From an uncultured Saprospiraceae bacterium (lineage in GTDB: Bacteria; Bacteroidota; Bacteroidia; Chitinophagales; Saprospiraceae): a stretch of DNA of 64,000 nucleotides. The notes beneath the pieces were generated by a model. It made no database searches, was not told where the DNA came from, and saw only the letters and a program-made list of their open reading frames with translations. Made by a program: the position numbers and the translations under genes. The stretch is taken from positions 1-64,000 of the forward strand of contig CALLPI010000010.1 in NCBI GenBank assembly GCA_938015595.1, written 5' to 3'. Positions 48,206 through 56,679 of this stretch are shown in pieces (positions within the stretch are counted from its first letter, which is position 1; each line of letters starts with the position of its first letter).

Positions 48206-48748
48206 TCATAGGTATTTATGGATGCTCTCCATGTCCAGTTGTATCTGGTTGAGGATACTGGTGAGCGTACGTTCGAAGGCGTCGCGGGTATGTTCGATTT
48301 TTTCGCGGGTAGCGGCTATTTCGTCGTCAGCTTTGCCGATGGTGTCTTCCGCTGCTGCGATCTTTTTTTCTAGGTCGGCAATGGCTTTGCGATATTCCTC
48401 TATTTGCTTGCGCAAGCGGGCCACCTCCTGCTGTTTGCCAGTGATACGCTGATCCACCTGTTTTTGCAGAGCGGCATCAAACTGCGCTTTCTCGTTAAGT
48501 AAGATGGTTTTGTAGTGGTCGGCTGTTTTGAGCAGTTTTTCTTTGGTCAACCCCAGCACTGAGGCCGTAGCAAATGCCGATTTGAAGGCCGAGGCTTCGT
48601 CTAGGTCCATTTGCTCATTGAGTACTACGAGAGACTGCTTGAACTCCAGATAGTCGAAGCCGGGCAGGTTATTCTTTTCTAAAGCGTTGAGAAGAAACTC
48701 CACGCTTTTTTCGTCCAGCCCATGGTGGCTGCCAAAAATGTTCTTCAT
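48206..48748 (-). CDS. Small coiled-coil protein of the 47-51 kb cluster
   Basis: A 180-residue soluble protein of unknown function. The N-terminal 70 residues form a compact helical part (VEFLLNALEKNNLPGFDYLEFKQSLVVL, then FKSAFATASVLGLTKEKLLKTADHYK). Residues about 75-175 are one long coiled-coil region with heptads of Ile/Leu between Lys, Glu and Asp. No signal peptide or membrane segment is seen, so it is probably cytoplasmic. I used the ATG at 48748; another at 48760 is equally possible. It lies between the 589-residue protein and the PspA-like membrane protein on the same strand, suggesting that all three work together. Confidence 0.7.
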   Translation of the reverse strand: MKNIFGSHHGLDEKSVEFLLNALEKNNLPGFDYLEFKQSLVVLNEQMDLDEASAFKSAFATASVLGLTKEKLLKTADHYKTILLNEKAQFDAALQKQVDQRITGKQQEVARLRKQIEEYRKAIADLEKKIAAAEDTIGKADDEIAATREKIEHTRDAFERTLTSILNQIQLDMESIHKYL

Positions 48749-48869
48749 GTTCTTTTGCATAACTGACGCGCAATAATGAACGCAATATAGGCACACAGCA
48801 CTATAATAACACCTGCATTTCGATAGGAAGCTCTAATGATACGACCAGCACAGTTGCCACCCGATGGAT

Positions 48870-50639
48870 TTAAGCCTCTTGTGGTGGCCGGGCGTCGGTT
48901 TCTTTCTCGGCGTCATCCTGCGGCAACTCCATCGTGGGCAATTGCTCCTGTGGCGCATGCGGCTCCGGCAAGTGGGCTTGCCCTTCTGCGCTGCTGGCTG
49001 GATCTTCGTGCAGCGTTGGTGCGTCATCACCATTGGGCATTTCGAGGTTGGGCGCCAGTGAGGCTACCTTTTCTTCCAAATCGGCTTTGATCTCCTGGAT
49101 GCGCGTGGCAGCAGATTCGGCAACTTCTTCGGCCTTAGCTGCCCATTCGCTGGCCTTTTGCTCAGCTTCGGCTTTCCAGTCTTCAGCTTTTTCCAGGATT
49201 TCTGCTTTGAATTCCTGTACTTCTCCCTTGATTTCTTCTACTTTGTCGCGCAGTTTTTCGCCGAGTTCTTCAAAGTCTTCTTTGAAGTCGGCCATGGTTT
49301 CCTTGGCTTTTCCGCCGAGTTCTCCAGCTTCTTCCTTGATTTCTTCCACAATTTCGCCAAGATTTTCTTTGGCTACTTCGGCTACGGCTTTGGCAGTATC
49401 CAGAGCATCCATCAGTACATCACCCAGTACAGTAGTGGCGGCTTCAAAGAGTTGGGCGCCTTTTTTGCCCTTGCGCTGCTGGATGGCTTCGGCGGCTTTT
49501 TCAAGTTTTTCAGCATGCTCGCTATGGGCGGCAACAGCAGCCTGTGCTGACTCGCGTATTTTCTGCTCCGCGACGCGCTTAGCTTCTTCTATTTTCTCCC
49601 TGCGTGCTTCGCGCTCGGCTTGCGCTTGTAATTTGCGCTCAAGTTCCACTTGTGTGTCGGTCATTTCCTTGAGCTTTTCTTCTTTGGAGCGCAGGCGTTC
49701 CTCTACCATTTTGATTTTGGCCTGGCGAATCTGGGCTTCCAGTTGGCCGTCAGTGGCGGCTATTTTCTTGGACTGAAAGTCGAGTTCCTGGCGATCGCGG
49801 CGTATGGAGTCCTGCATGCGGGCGATAGCTTCAATCAGCCCGTTGTAACGCTTCTGGAGGCGATCGTTGGCGCTGTCGTCGCCTTCTCGCTTGCCTTTGA
49901 GTCGCTTAAAAGCTTCATCAATGCGGTTCCAGAGCTTGTTTCGGTCTTCTCTGGTAAAGTCGTACTCCTTGAACTTTTGCTGCATGTTTTTCAATTCGTC
50001 GAAGAGGGGCTGCAAACGTATGCCCTTGGCGGCGCGGGCTTCGACGTCTTCGATCATACTTTGAAAGCGGATGAGGTTCTCTCGCGATTTGGTTTTGAAG
50101 TCGTTTTCACCGCGGATGCGCATTTCCTTGAGCTGATTGAAGAGTTCATTGGCGGCATCGCGCAGGGAGTCGGCTTGCTCGCGGAAGAGGTGCCGGTCGC
50201 GCACCTGGTTTTGCACTTTTTCCCAAAATGCTTTGAGGCTATCCCACACATTGGGGTCGTAGTGAGCTAGGTGATCCACCTGCTCTTTGAGTTCAGCCAG
50301 TTCGGCTTTATAGGTTTCGTGCAGTTTGACCGAAAGGACATTGAAGTGCCATTCGGTTTGGGCACGGTTGATGATGTCGCTTTTTTCCACCTTGAGGTGC
50401 TCAGGCAGGATGCTGTCGGCTACGGTAAGTTCGCGTTCGATTACGGTGTGGCCTTCGGGCAGGTCCATGGGTTTGCCCTCGCGCCAGACGTCCATCATGC
50501 GCTGGTTAAACTCCTCGGTGACGAGATTTTCAGGGTAGGTGAGAATTTCGACTTTGTTGTCGTGGGGTTTCAATTCCATGGCGATGAGCACACGTTCATT
50601 CTGGTCGTTGGTCCCCCAAATTACGATCCTGTTCTTCAT
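48870..50639 (-). CDS. Large coiled-coil protein with DUF349-like region, first gene of the cluster
   Basis: I do not recognise a named family. The 589-residue protein has a folded N-terminal domain (about 1-110; MKNRIVIWGTNDQNERVLIA, with EGHTVIERELTVADSILPEHL). A helical region follows, with a DUF349-like stretch (MQQKFKEYDFTREDRNKLWNRIDEAFKRLK, about 218-247). Next is a coiled coil rich in Lys/Glu (260-390), and then a long amphipathic 11-residue-type repeat (about 400-530; Glu/Lys/Ala with KAEDWKAEAEQKASEW-like units) like lipid-binding or LEA-type helices. The C terminus is acidic and Pro-rich. No signal peptide. It is followed by two coiled-coil genes on the same strand and preceded by a good -7 box. 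Confidence 0.7.
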   Translation of the reverse strand: MKNRIVIWGTNDQNERVLIAMELKPHDNKVEILTYPENLVTEEFNQRMMDVWREGKPMDLPEGHTVIERELTVADSILPEHLKVEKSDIINRAQTEWHFNVLSVKLHETYKAELAELKEQVDHLAHYDPNVWDSLKAFWEKVQNQVRDRHLFREQADSLRDAANELFNQLKEMRIRGENDFKTKSRENLIRFQSMIEDVEARAAKGIRLQPLFDELKNMQQKFKEYDFTREDRNKLWNRIDEAFKRLKGKREGDDSANDRLQKRYNGLIEAIARMQDSIRRDRQELDFQSKKIAATDGQLEAQIRQAKIKMVEERLRSKEEKLKEMTDTQVELERKLQAQAEREARREKIEEAKRVAEQKIRESAQAAVAAHSEHAEKLEKAAEAIQQRKGKKGAQLFEAATTVLGDVLMDALDTAKAVAEVAKENLGEIVEEIKEEAGELGGKAKETMADFKEDFEELGEKLRDKVEEIKGEVQEFKAEILEKAEDWKAEAEQKASEWAAKAEEVAESAATRIQEIKADLEEKVASLAPNLEMPNGDDAPTLHEDPASSAEGQAHLPEPHAPQEQLPTMELPQDDAEKETDARPPQEA

Positions 50640-50714
50640 GGCGGTACGTACAAGAGATGGTTACAAAATTCGGTTGGCAGCGCGTGTTGTGTATAAAGTT
50701 GTAAAAAAGAGCGT

Positions 50715-50722
50715 CAAAGGTA
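50715..50722 (-). promoter_or_regulatory. -7 box of the coiled-coil operon
   Basis: The minus strand reads TACCTTTG, a perfect -7 box. Transcription would start near 50708, giving a leader of about 70 nt to the ATG at 50639. It lies just ahead of the divergent small secreted protein gene. Confidence 0.5.
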
Positions 50723-50742
50723 AAAGATTTAGCCATAACTTT

Positions 50743-51102
50743 ATGCTCAAAACGCCCATTATGCGTTGCTTTTTCTTGTTGATGGCCGCTGTGGCCGCTT
50801 TGAGCGTGCGTGCACAGCAACTGGAGCCGGCTCGTTTCCTTGGCTTGACCCAGCCGCCGCCCACCTTGGAGCCGCGGCCCGTTATGCGTTTCAGCCGGCT
50901 AATGGCGCCGCCTGAGGATGCCGGTCTGCCATCTCGTGCTGGGCTTCAGCCCATGCCGAGGGCTTGGCGTTTTGAAGACTTAGCCTTGTTTTGCAAGATT
51001 GAAAACTGCAGCGACCGCTTTTTCCCCGTGCCGCTGCGCATCCGCGCCGGCGATGTGCCCTACGTGGACTGGCTGGAGGGCAAACGCAGGAACCCGTACT
51101 GA
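50743..51102 (+). CDS. Small exported protein, function unknown
   Basis: A 119-residue protein with a signal peptide (MRCFFLLMAAVAALSVRAQQ from the ATG at 50761; a start at 50743 adds six residues). The mature part of about 93 residues is Pro/Arg-rich with two cysteines spaced five residues apart (FCKIENC), and ends in RIRAGDVPYVDWLEGKRRNPY. That tail is a plausible interaction site, but no domain is recognised. It is divergent from the coiled-coil operon and followed by more than 500 bp without a gene. Confidence 0.6.
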   Translation: MLKTPIMRCFFLLMAAVAALSVRAQQLEPARFLGLTQPPPTLEPRPVMRFSRLMAPPEDAGLPSRAGLQPMPRAWRFEDLALFCKIENCSDRFFPVPLRIRAGDVPYVDWLEGKRRNPY

Positions 51103-51635
51103 CTTTTTTGCATCCAAGCGAGGCTGGACACTGGCATGTTGAACTTATATTGGAGTTTGAATCCTGCAGCTTTTGGGTGTGCATGGCTGCTAAAAAAAGT
51201 GCGATTTTCTTGCCACTCTTTCTCTTTTGCCGTCGAGAAAACGCAACAATCGCTGTCTGTGTAGTGCGACCTCATAGGCTCCAGGCAGCACATCTCCAGA
51301 ATACTTGACGCTGTGTAAAAACTTGGCCAGACCAGGTATGTGGGGGCTTGTTTTCTTTGACGTAGAAGGACGCTGGTTTTTATGATGCGGTTATGTTTGA
51401 GGCCTTGTTAAAAAGGTGAAGGAGAGTCCAGCAACAGCGTTGAATCATAAGCATCGTAACAAATCAGCGTCTGAAACATTGCTCCTCAGGGAAATCTTGC
51501 ACCAGCAGGCCATTTGCACATTCATGACCACTTGATGACTTGGCGGCTACTTGTCAGGTGATATCCTGATTTTTTTATAAAAAAATTACCTTGAGGCAAC
51601 CTTTTACTATAAAATGACGAAATACATGGCAGAAG
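51103..51635. other. Gene-free region before the ECF sigma factor
   Basis: 533 bp with only short open frames interrupted by stops on both strands. I looked for insertion-sequence or transposase remnants and saw none that I would trust. The last 60 bp contain a short A/T palindrome (TTTTTTTATAAAAAAA, around 51570-51585) followed by TACCTTGA, a poor -7 box, and may hold the sigma-factor promoter. Confidence 0.5.
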
Positions 51636-52220
51636 ATGGATAATACGGTTAATGTAATGCAGGATATCCAAGTTACTCAGTTGATAGAAAGGTGCCGAAG
51701 GTATGAGCGAACAGCTCAACGTGCGTTGTACGAGTTGTACTATGACCATGTTTTCAGGATAGCTATGCGCTATGCTAACTCAATAGACGTAGCACGGGAA
51801 ATTGTGAATGATACTTTTTTCAGGTTTTTCACCACGATCGACAGCTATGACGCATCGAAGGTACTACATGCGTGGCTCAGGCATTTGACGATATGCTCAG
51901 CAGTTGACTACTTCAGAAAGTTCGAGCGCAACAAAATGAAAATGCCTGCAGAGGATGTGTATGGACTGGAAATTGAAGATGATCAAGGATGCTTCTTCGA
52001 TCAGTTTTTAGCAAACGACTTGCTGTATGTAGTACAGCAACTGCCTCCATCTTACCGAATGGTACTCATTTTATATGCCATTGATGGCTACAAGCATCAT
52101 GAAATTGCCAAAATGCTTGGTATTTCAATAGGTACTTCAAAGTCTCATCTACTGAAAGCAAGGGCAAAGTTGAGAGAACTTCTTATTCAACATAATTCTA
52201 TCAAGGTTTCTCATGGATGA
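51636..52220 (+). CDS. ECF-type sigma-70 factor
   Basis: Alternative sigma factor. The 194-residue protein has region 2 (YELYYDHVFRIAMRYANSIDVAREIVNDTFFRFF, about 33-68) and region 4 (LPPSYRMVLILYAIDGYKHHEIAKMLGISIGTSKSHLLKARAKLRELL, about 138-185) with the recognition helix. A start at 51657 is also possible. Its 3' end overlaps the next gene by 8 bp, the usual layout of a sigma/anti-sigma pair. Codon and base usage is more A+T-rich than in most of the window. Confidence 0.9.
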   Translation: MDNTVNVMQDIQVTQLIERCRRYERTAQRALYELYYDHVFRIAMRYANSIDVAREIVNDTFFRFFTTIDSYDASKVLHAWLRHLTICSAVDYFRKFERNKMKMPAEDVYGLEIEDDQGCFFDQFLANDLLYVVQQLPPSYRMVLILYAIDGYKHHEIAKMLGISIGTSKSHLLKARAKLRELLIQHNSIKVSHG

Positions 52221-53529
52221 TAATCAACTCCGCATATTGGCGCAAAAGCTTAATGAAGCGACACCTCCGTCTTCAGCATTCATAGAAGAAGACTGGAGTA
52301 AGCTTCGCGTACAACTTGACCAACATGACTATGCGCGAAAACTCTGGTCACCTTACAGGTGGTGGCTCACGGGATTGGCTGTATTACTCTTATTGAGCAA
52401 CTTATATTGGTTATTGCTCTGGCGCAATGGCTATAGTCGTCTGCAAACACAGTTGAACCAAGCCTATGCGCGCATTGATTTACTCGATACTATTTTCAGC
52501 ACTACTACCCTTTATAAGTATGATACCATATATCAGTACAGGGTAATCATCAAGTCAGACATACTTGAACCTGCTCGCTCGATTTATACAGATACAACGC
52601 GTGCTTCAGGTGCGCTGTCTATGGCAGAGGAGGAACCAATACTCTGCGAGCGGGCCGTTACCACTGCGCTGACGCATGCAGAGCGGTTAAGTACGAGCAA
52701 GTCAGAAGTTTATGATACAACGGATTCTGATTACTACGGCCCGATGGAGGAGGCTCCTTTGGTGCCTTCAATTGAGTTGCCTTCATCATTGAAATCCCAA
52801 TATGCTGCTATATACCAACCCCAATATCCAACTCCTGAGCATATAGCAGCGCCTTCTGTGGACGAAAGTTGGCATGAAAAACGAAATATTGCTAGCCTTA
52901 TTCCTTTGCCGCGTGGTTTTCAGATAGGAGCCCTGGCAGGTATCCAAGAACCCCAGGCAAAATTTTTGGCAGCGAAGAGCGGATCTTGCATGGGTATCGG
53001 AGGTCAACTTGACTTTAGTAGATCATTGGCAATTACCCTAAGAGGAAGAAAAAGCCATATTCAGTTCAAGGGATATGGGTACGATGCCAGCTTAGGAATT
53101 CCTCCTTTGAACCCACCAAGTGATGAATATACCTTTAAATACTTCGAAACCACAGATGGAGGTATTCCCCTGTGGAGTCTTTCGGGGGGAGTGCGTCTAT
53201 ATTTATTGAACAAAGGCAACAACCCCCTCCGGCCATACCTGGGCGCTGAATATACGACGATGTGGCGCGGTGCTCATACAGTAGAGATGGAATACATCCA
53301 TACTTCCAGTGGTTACAAAACAGGAGATAATATCTTAATGCCTGCGCAGAAAAGCCCTTTGCAGTATAGCTCAATTCATTTGGGTTTGAGTTATCGCCTG
53401 GAAGACCGACTACAACTTCAGGGCGGTATTGCTTACGAGCAATTTCTCAAATCAGGGCAAATAGGCATACCTCGTTTCAGAACGCTGCAGGTAGGGCTAT
53501 TGTATAGGCTGCAAGCAGCACAAAAATGA
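52213..53529 (+). CDS. Putative anti-sigma factor fused to a beta-barrel-like C-terminal domain
   Basis: Likely negative regulator of the adjacent ECF sigma factor, judged by overlap and layout. The 438-residue protein has a soluble N terminus (1-48; DWSKLRVQLDQHDYARKLW), one membrane helix (about 50-70; WWLTGLAVLLLLSNLYWLLLW), a linker of some 160 residues, then a beta-rich domain (about 235-438; GFQIGALAGIQEPQAKFLAA, LRPYLGAEYTTMWR, YSSIHLGLSYRLEDRLQLQGG). That domain reads like a small outer-membrane barrel. An inner-membrane anti-sigma carrying an outer-membrane-type barrel is unusual and could span the periplasm. It is also possible that the domain is a soluble beta fold. Confidence 0.7.
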   Translation: MDDNQLRILAQKLNEATPPSSAFIEEDWSKLRVQLDQHDYARKLWSPYRWWLTGLAVLLLLSNLYWLLLWRNGYSRLQTQLNQAYARIDLLDTIFSTTTLYKYDTIYQYRVIIKSDILEPARSIYTDTTRASGALSMAEEEPILCERAVTTALTHAERLSTSKSEVYDTTDSDYYGPMEEAPLVPSIELPSSLKSQYAAIYQPQYPTPEHIAAPSVDESWHEKRNIASLIPLPRGFQIGALAGIQEPQAKFLAAKSGSCMGIGGQLDFSRSLAITLRGRKSHIQFKGYGYDASLGIPPLNPPSDEYTFKYFETTDGGIPLWSLSGGVRLYLLNKGNNPLRPYLGAEYTTMWRGAHTVEMEYIHTSSGYKTGDNILMPAQKSPLQYSSIHLGLSYRLEDRLQLQGGIAYEQFLKSGQIGIPRFRTLQVGLLYRLQAAQK

Positions 53530-53612
53530 ATTGCCGTACTTTTTTTGATAATGGTGAAAATTACAGCCGTACACTTTTTTAGTAGTAGGCTTTAATAGCC
53601 CAAAAGAAGAGA

Positions 53613-53915
53613 GTTCTTTGACAAGTCGAGAAAATGAATAAGGAAGAGGAAAATTTGTGGTTCCCTACATTACAATCCCTCCTCCTTATGAGCCTCGCCC
53701 CGCTCGCGCAATTCCATCTCGCGTGCACTTTGGGCGGGTTCTACCCGCTTTGGGGCTATGTTTCTTTCATTGTTCAAGAGCAACCTGCTTGCGTAGTTGC
53801 TCCGTTTTTGAGCTTCGGCAGAATGCACAAGATGAGTCTCATTACTGTTGCTTCAGTAGCTCTTGTCCATGATTCCGACCCCGCTCGTTACATTTTCTCG
53901 TTGTTGTCAAAGAAC
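53613..53915. mobile_element. MITE-like element with 24-25-bp terminal inverted repeats
   Basis: GTTCTTTGACAAGTCGAGAAAATG at 53613-53636 is repeated in inverse orientation at 53891-53915; 12 terminal and 10 inner bases match exactly around a short mismatched centre. Just outside both ends there is further inverse similarity (AAAAGAAGA on the left, TCTTCTTTT on the right, offset by 8 bp). The 303-bp interior holds no credible gene, only a short GGGCGGGT/ACCCGC hairpin. This is what a miniature transposable element looks like. No clear target-site duplication was seen, so an old copy or another kind of dyad is possible. Confidence 0.5.
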
Positions 53916-54004
53916 ATTGAAGCTTTCTTCTTTTACAAAACTCATAAAAGGCGTATGGCTGTCCATCAGAAAATTTCCATCAATAACCTTAATTCTTTGT
54001 TACC

Positions 54005-54697
54005 ATGAAAAAGATCAGTCAATTTTTTGCCCTTGTGCTTGCAGGAGTGTTTGTGCTAATGCATTCCTGTACCTATGAACACATCAACTCCTCAGATACT
54101 ACAGGAGGAGAGGATGATGGCAGTATTTGCTTTGAGCGCGACGTACTACCTATCTTTATTTCTAATTGTACACAAAGCGGTTGTCACAACTCCATTAGCC
54201 GAGAGGATGGCTACGACCTAAGTAGCTACAGCACCATTGTAGCCAAAGGGATAAAGCCTGGCAACTATAAGGACAGCAAAATATACAAGGTCATCTCTAA
54301 GCGCAGTGGTGATGACATCATGCCGCCACCGCCTTATCCGCGCCTGAGCGATGAGCAAATACTCACCATTGCACGTTGGATTCAAGATGGTGCGCTGGAT
54401 ACTCCTTGCAGCAGCAATAACAACAATTGTAACACCAGCAATGTGACGCTTTCCAATGCGGTCAAACCCATTCTGGACACTTATTGCAAAGGATGCCATA
54501 GCGGTACACGGCCATCAGGGGGTATCAACCTGACCACTTATACCGGCATAAGAGCTACCGCGCTCGATGGTTCTTTACTGGGCACTATTAGACACGACAA
54601 CGGCTATGCTCCAATGCCTCCCAGTGGAACTAGATTAACCACTTGCCAAGTCTCAATTATCAGCCAATGGATTGCGCAGGGAGCTAAAAACGACTGA
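54005..54697 (+). CDS. Lipoprotein with two cytochrome c-like domains
   Basis: Exported lipoprotein with lipobox LMHSC (Cys22). Two similar domains follow. The first (about 42-133) has CTQSGCH at 55-61 and MPPPP as probable axial-Met region. The second (about 148-230) has CKGCH at 161-165 and MPPSG. Both resemble the planctomycete-type cytochrome c (PSCyt1). The first heme motif is CX4CH rather than CXXCH, so heme attachment there is uncertain. A low-complexity Asn/Ser linker joins the domains. It precedes YceI- and DUF5777-type genes on the same strand, a set often found together in Bacteroidota. Confidence 0.82.
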   Translation: MKKISQFFALVLAGVFVLMHSCTYEHINSSDTTGGEDDGSICFERDVLPIFISNCTQSGCHNSISREDGYDLSSYSTIVAKGIKPGNYKDSKIYKVISKRSGDDIMPPPPYPRLSDEQILTIARWIQDGALDTPCSSNNNNCNTSNVTLSNAVKPILDTYCKGCHSGTRPSGGINLTTYTGIRATALDGSLLGTIRHDNGYAPMPPSGTRLTTCQVSIISQWIAQGAKND

Positions 54698-54941
54698 TAA
54701 TCAAAAGAAAGTTTTTTTGATATCAGGTTAACAGCAAACTCCTGTTATCTATGTGTCGAGTGCCTGGTGGTAAGCTACCTTCAGAGCATCCATCTAGGTG
54801 CACACCAACCGGAGCACAATCTGGCGAATATCTCACTGCGCATACATGCCTGAAAAGACTCTTCTTTTGAGGACAGCATCGCTATGTGTGTTTTATTTCA
54901 ATGGTTTTGTTGATTTTTTCACCAAACAAATCAATTCTAAA

Positions 54942-55508
54942 ATGAAAATAGAATTCAAATTTCTGATTTTACTTACTCTGGTAAGTTTCACCGCTTTCTC
55001 GCAAGACAAATTCTTTACCCGCAATGCTACCATTAGTTTTGATGCTGAGGGCGCCCTTAAAGATGTAGAAAAAGTAGCAGCGACTAATAGCGGCGCCACC
55101 TGCATATTGGATGTGGCTACTGGCCAAATGGAATGGGCAGTCCTCATAAGAGGCTTTCAGTTTGAAAACGCCCTCATGCAGGAGCACTTCAATGAAAACT
55201 ACATGGAAAGTCATAAGTTTCCTAAATCCTTTTTTAAAGGAAAAATCAACAATCTAGCCGACATAAACTGGAAGCAGGACGGACAATATCCCGTAACAGT
55301 AGCTGGGAAAATGACAATTCACGGTGTGGAAAAAGACATAGTAGCAAAGGGTATCTTGAGCCTAATAAATGGCAAAATAGGCTTGAAATCAAACTTCGAG
55401 GTTACAGCCTCTGATTACGGAGTTAAAATCCCTAGTATTGTAGGTAACAAAGTAGCCAATGAAGTGAAGATATCGGTCAATGCCACGCTGGAAAAATTTG
55501 TTCGCTAA
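54942..55508 (+). CDS. YceI-family periplasmic lipid-binding-like protein
   Basis: The 188-residue product has a signal peptide (MKIEFKFLILLTLVSFTAFSQ) and the YceI lipocalin-like pattern: ATISFDAEGALKDVEKVAATNS, MQEHFNENYMESHKFPKSFFKG, and TIHGVEKDIVAKG. YceI proteins bind polyisoprenoids in the periplasm; a carrier role linked to redox or cytochrome partners is possible. The ATG at 54942 begins the signal peptide, so the longer frame from 54798 is not used. It lies between the cytochrome lipoprotein and a DUF5777 barrel. Confidence 0.9.
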   Translation: MKIEFKFLILLTLVSFTAFSQDKFFTRNATISFDAEGALKDVEKVAATNSGATCILDVATGQMEWAVLIRGFQFENALMQEHFNENYMESHKFPKSFFKGKINNLADINWKQDGQYPVTVAGKMTIHGVEKDIVAKGILSLINGKIGLKSNFEVTASDYGVKIPSIVGNKVANEVKISVNATLEKFVR

Positions 55509-55547
55509 AATCCTTCCCTGAGTAAATCATCTGCCTAAAATAAAATT

Positions 55548-56480
55548 ATGAACGTGCTGAAAATATTTCTTCTTAAGTCTCCTGCCCTACGCCTGCGTAT
55601 GCTTTTGCTTGTATGCTGGTTAGCAGGCTTTTTGAATACCTTTGCACAGGATGCGCCAAGCTTGCTGGATGAATTGGAAGAAGAACAGCCAGTAACCGAG
55701 CATGTAAGATATGCTTTTAAAAGTCCTCGTGTTATCAACGGGCATAGCATGGAGATGCTGCACGAGGGCGTGCTCGACTTCCGGATCTTGCACCGTTTTG
55801 GTAGCATCAGCGATGGCTACTATCAACTCTTTGGGCTGGATAACGCTACTATGCGTATAGGCTTTGACTATGGCCTTACCCCTAATCTTACAGCAGGATT
55901 TGGGCGTAGCACACACCTCAAAGAGTTAGATGGCTTCATCAAGTATCGCCTCTTGTGGCAATCTACAGGAAAACGCCCCATGCCATTGTCCGTAATATGG
56001 GTAAGCGGGTTGACTTTCAATGGATTGAAAGATCCCACAGGAGATCCCAACTATCCGCCAAGTCTCTCCAGACGAATGAGTTACTATCACATGCTCATCC
56101 TAGGCAGGAAGTTCAGTGAACGCTTTACTTTGCAGTTATCGCCTACTTTTGTCCACCGCAATATAGTGGAAAACCAGATTACTCCCAATGATTTATATGC
56201 GCTCAGTATTGGTGGTCGGTTCAAGATTTCTAATCGGGTAGCTTTAGTGTGGGACTATGGCCACGTGCTCAATCGCGTCTCCTCTAATACAACGGCTAAC
56301 CCACTTTCTATAGGTTTTGATATCGAAACTGGCGGGCACATATTTCAGTTGCATTTTTCTAATGCTACTGGCATGAATGAGCGGGCTTTCCTCTCTGATA
56401 TCAATGGCGATTGGTTGCGCAGCGACATTCGATTCGGCTTCAACTTGTCAAGGGTTTTTCAAGTGAGCAGTAAGAAATAG
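55548..56480 (+). CDS. DUF5777 family beta-barrel protein
   Basis: A 310-residue exported protein (signal peptide ending near FLNTFAQ) with barrel-type strands and the family phrases VRYAFKSPRVINGHSMEMLHEGVLDFRILHRFG and LFGLDNATMRIGFDYGL. In Bacteroidota this family regularly accompanies YceI and cytochrome-like proteins, as here, but its role is not established. It is 39 bp after the YceI gene and probably cotranscribed with it. Confidence 0.8.
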   Translation: MNVLKIFLLKSPALRLRMLLLVCWLAGFLNTFAQDAPSLLDELEEEQPVTEHVRYAFKSPRVINGHSMEMLHEGVLDFRILHRFGSISDGYYQLFGLDNATMRIGFDYGLTPNLTAGFGRSTHLKELDGFIKYRLLWQSTGKRPMPLSVIWVSGLTFNGLKDPTGDPNYPPSLSRRMSYYHMLILGRKFSERFTLQLSPTFVHRNIVENQITPNDLYALSIGGRFKISNRVALVWDYGHVLNRVSSNTTANPLSIGFDIETGGHIFQLHFSNATGMNERAFLSDINGDWLRSDIRFGFNLSRVFQVSSKK

Positions 56481-56679
56481 TCATTCTACTGGCAAAATTG
56501 GGCAGTTGAGCAGCCTTTTGCAACCTTTCATAGCTACCTTTGCATGAAATGGCAACGGTGGCGCGTACAAAAACGGGCAATATCAAGAAAAAGAGCTCCA
56601 ATAACTAAGTATGGTTTGCTAATCGCTTCAGGTAAACTTACTTCAATCAAAGTGCTAATATGCTAGAAAGAGTCCACCT

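Noticed and set aside
51103-51635. Insertion-sequence or transposase remnant
   Set aside because: Frames on both strands were read; none gave a recognisable transposase motif, and no terminal repeats were found.
53634-54008. Plus-strand open frame of 124 codons
   Set aside because: It lies inside and beyond the inverted-repeat element, starts in the left repeat, and shows no protein-like features; it ends in the start of the cytochrome lipoprotein.
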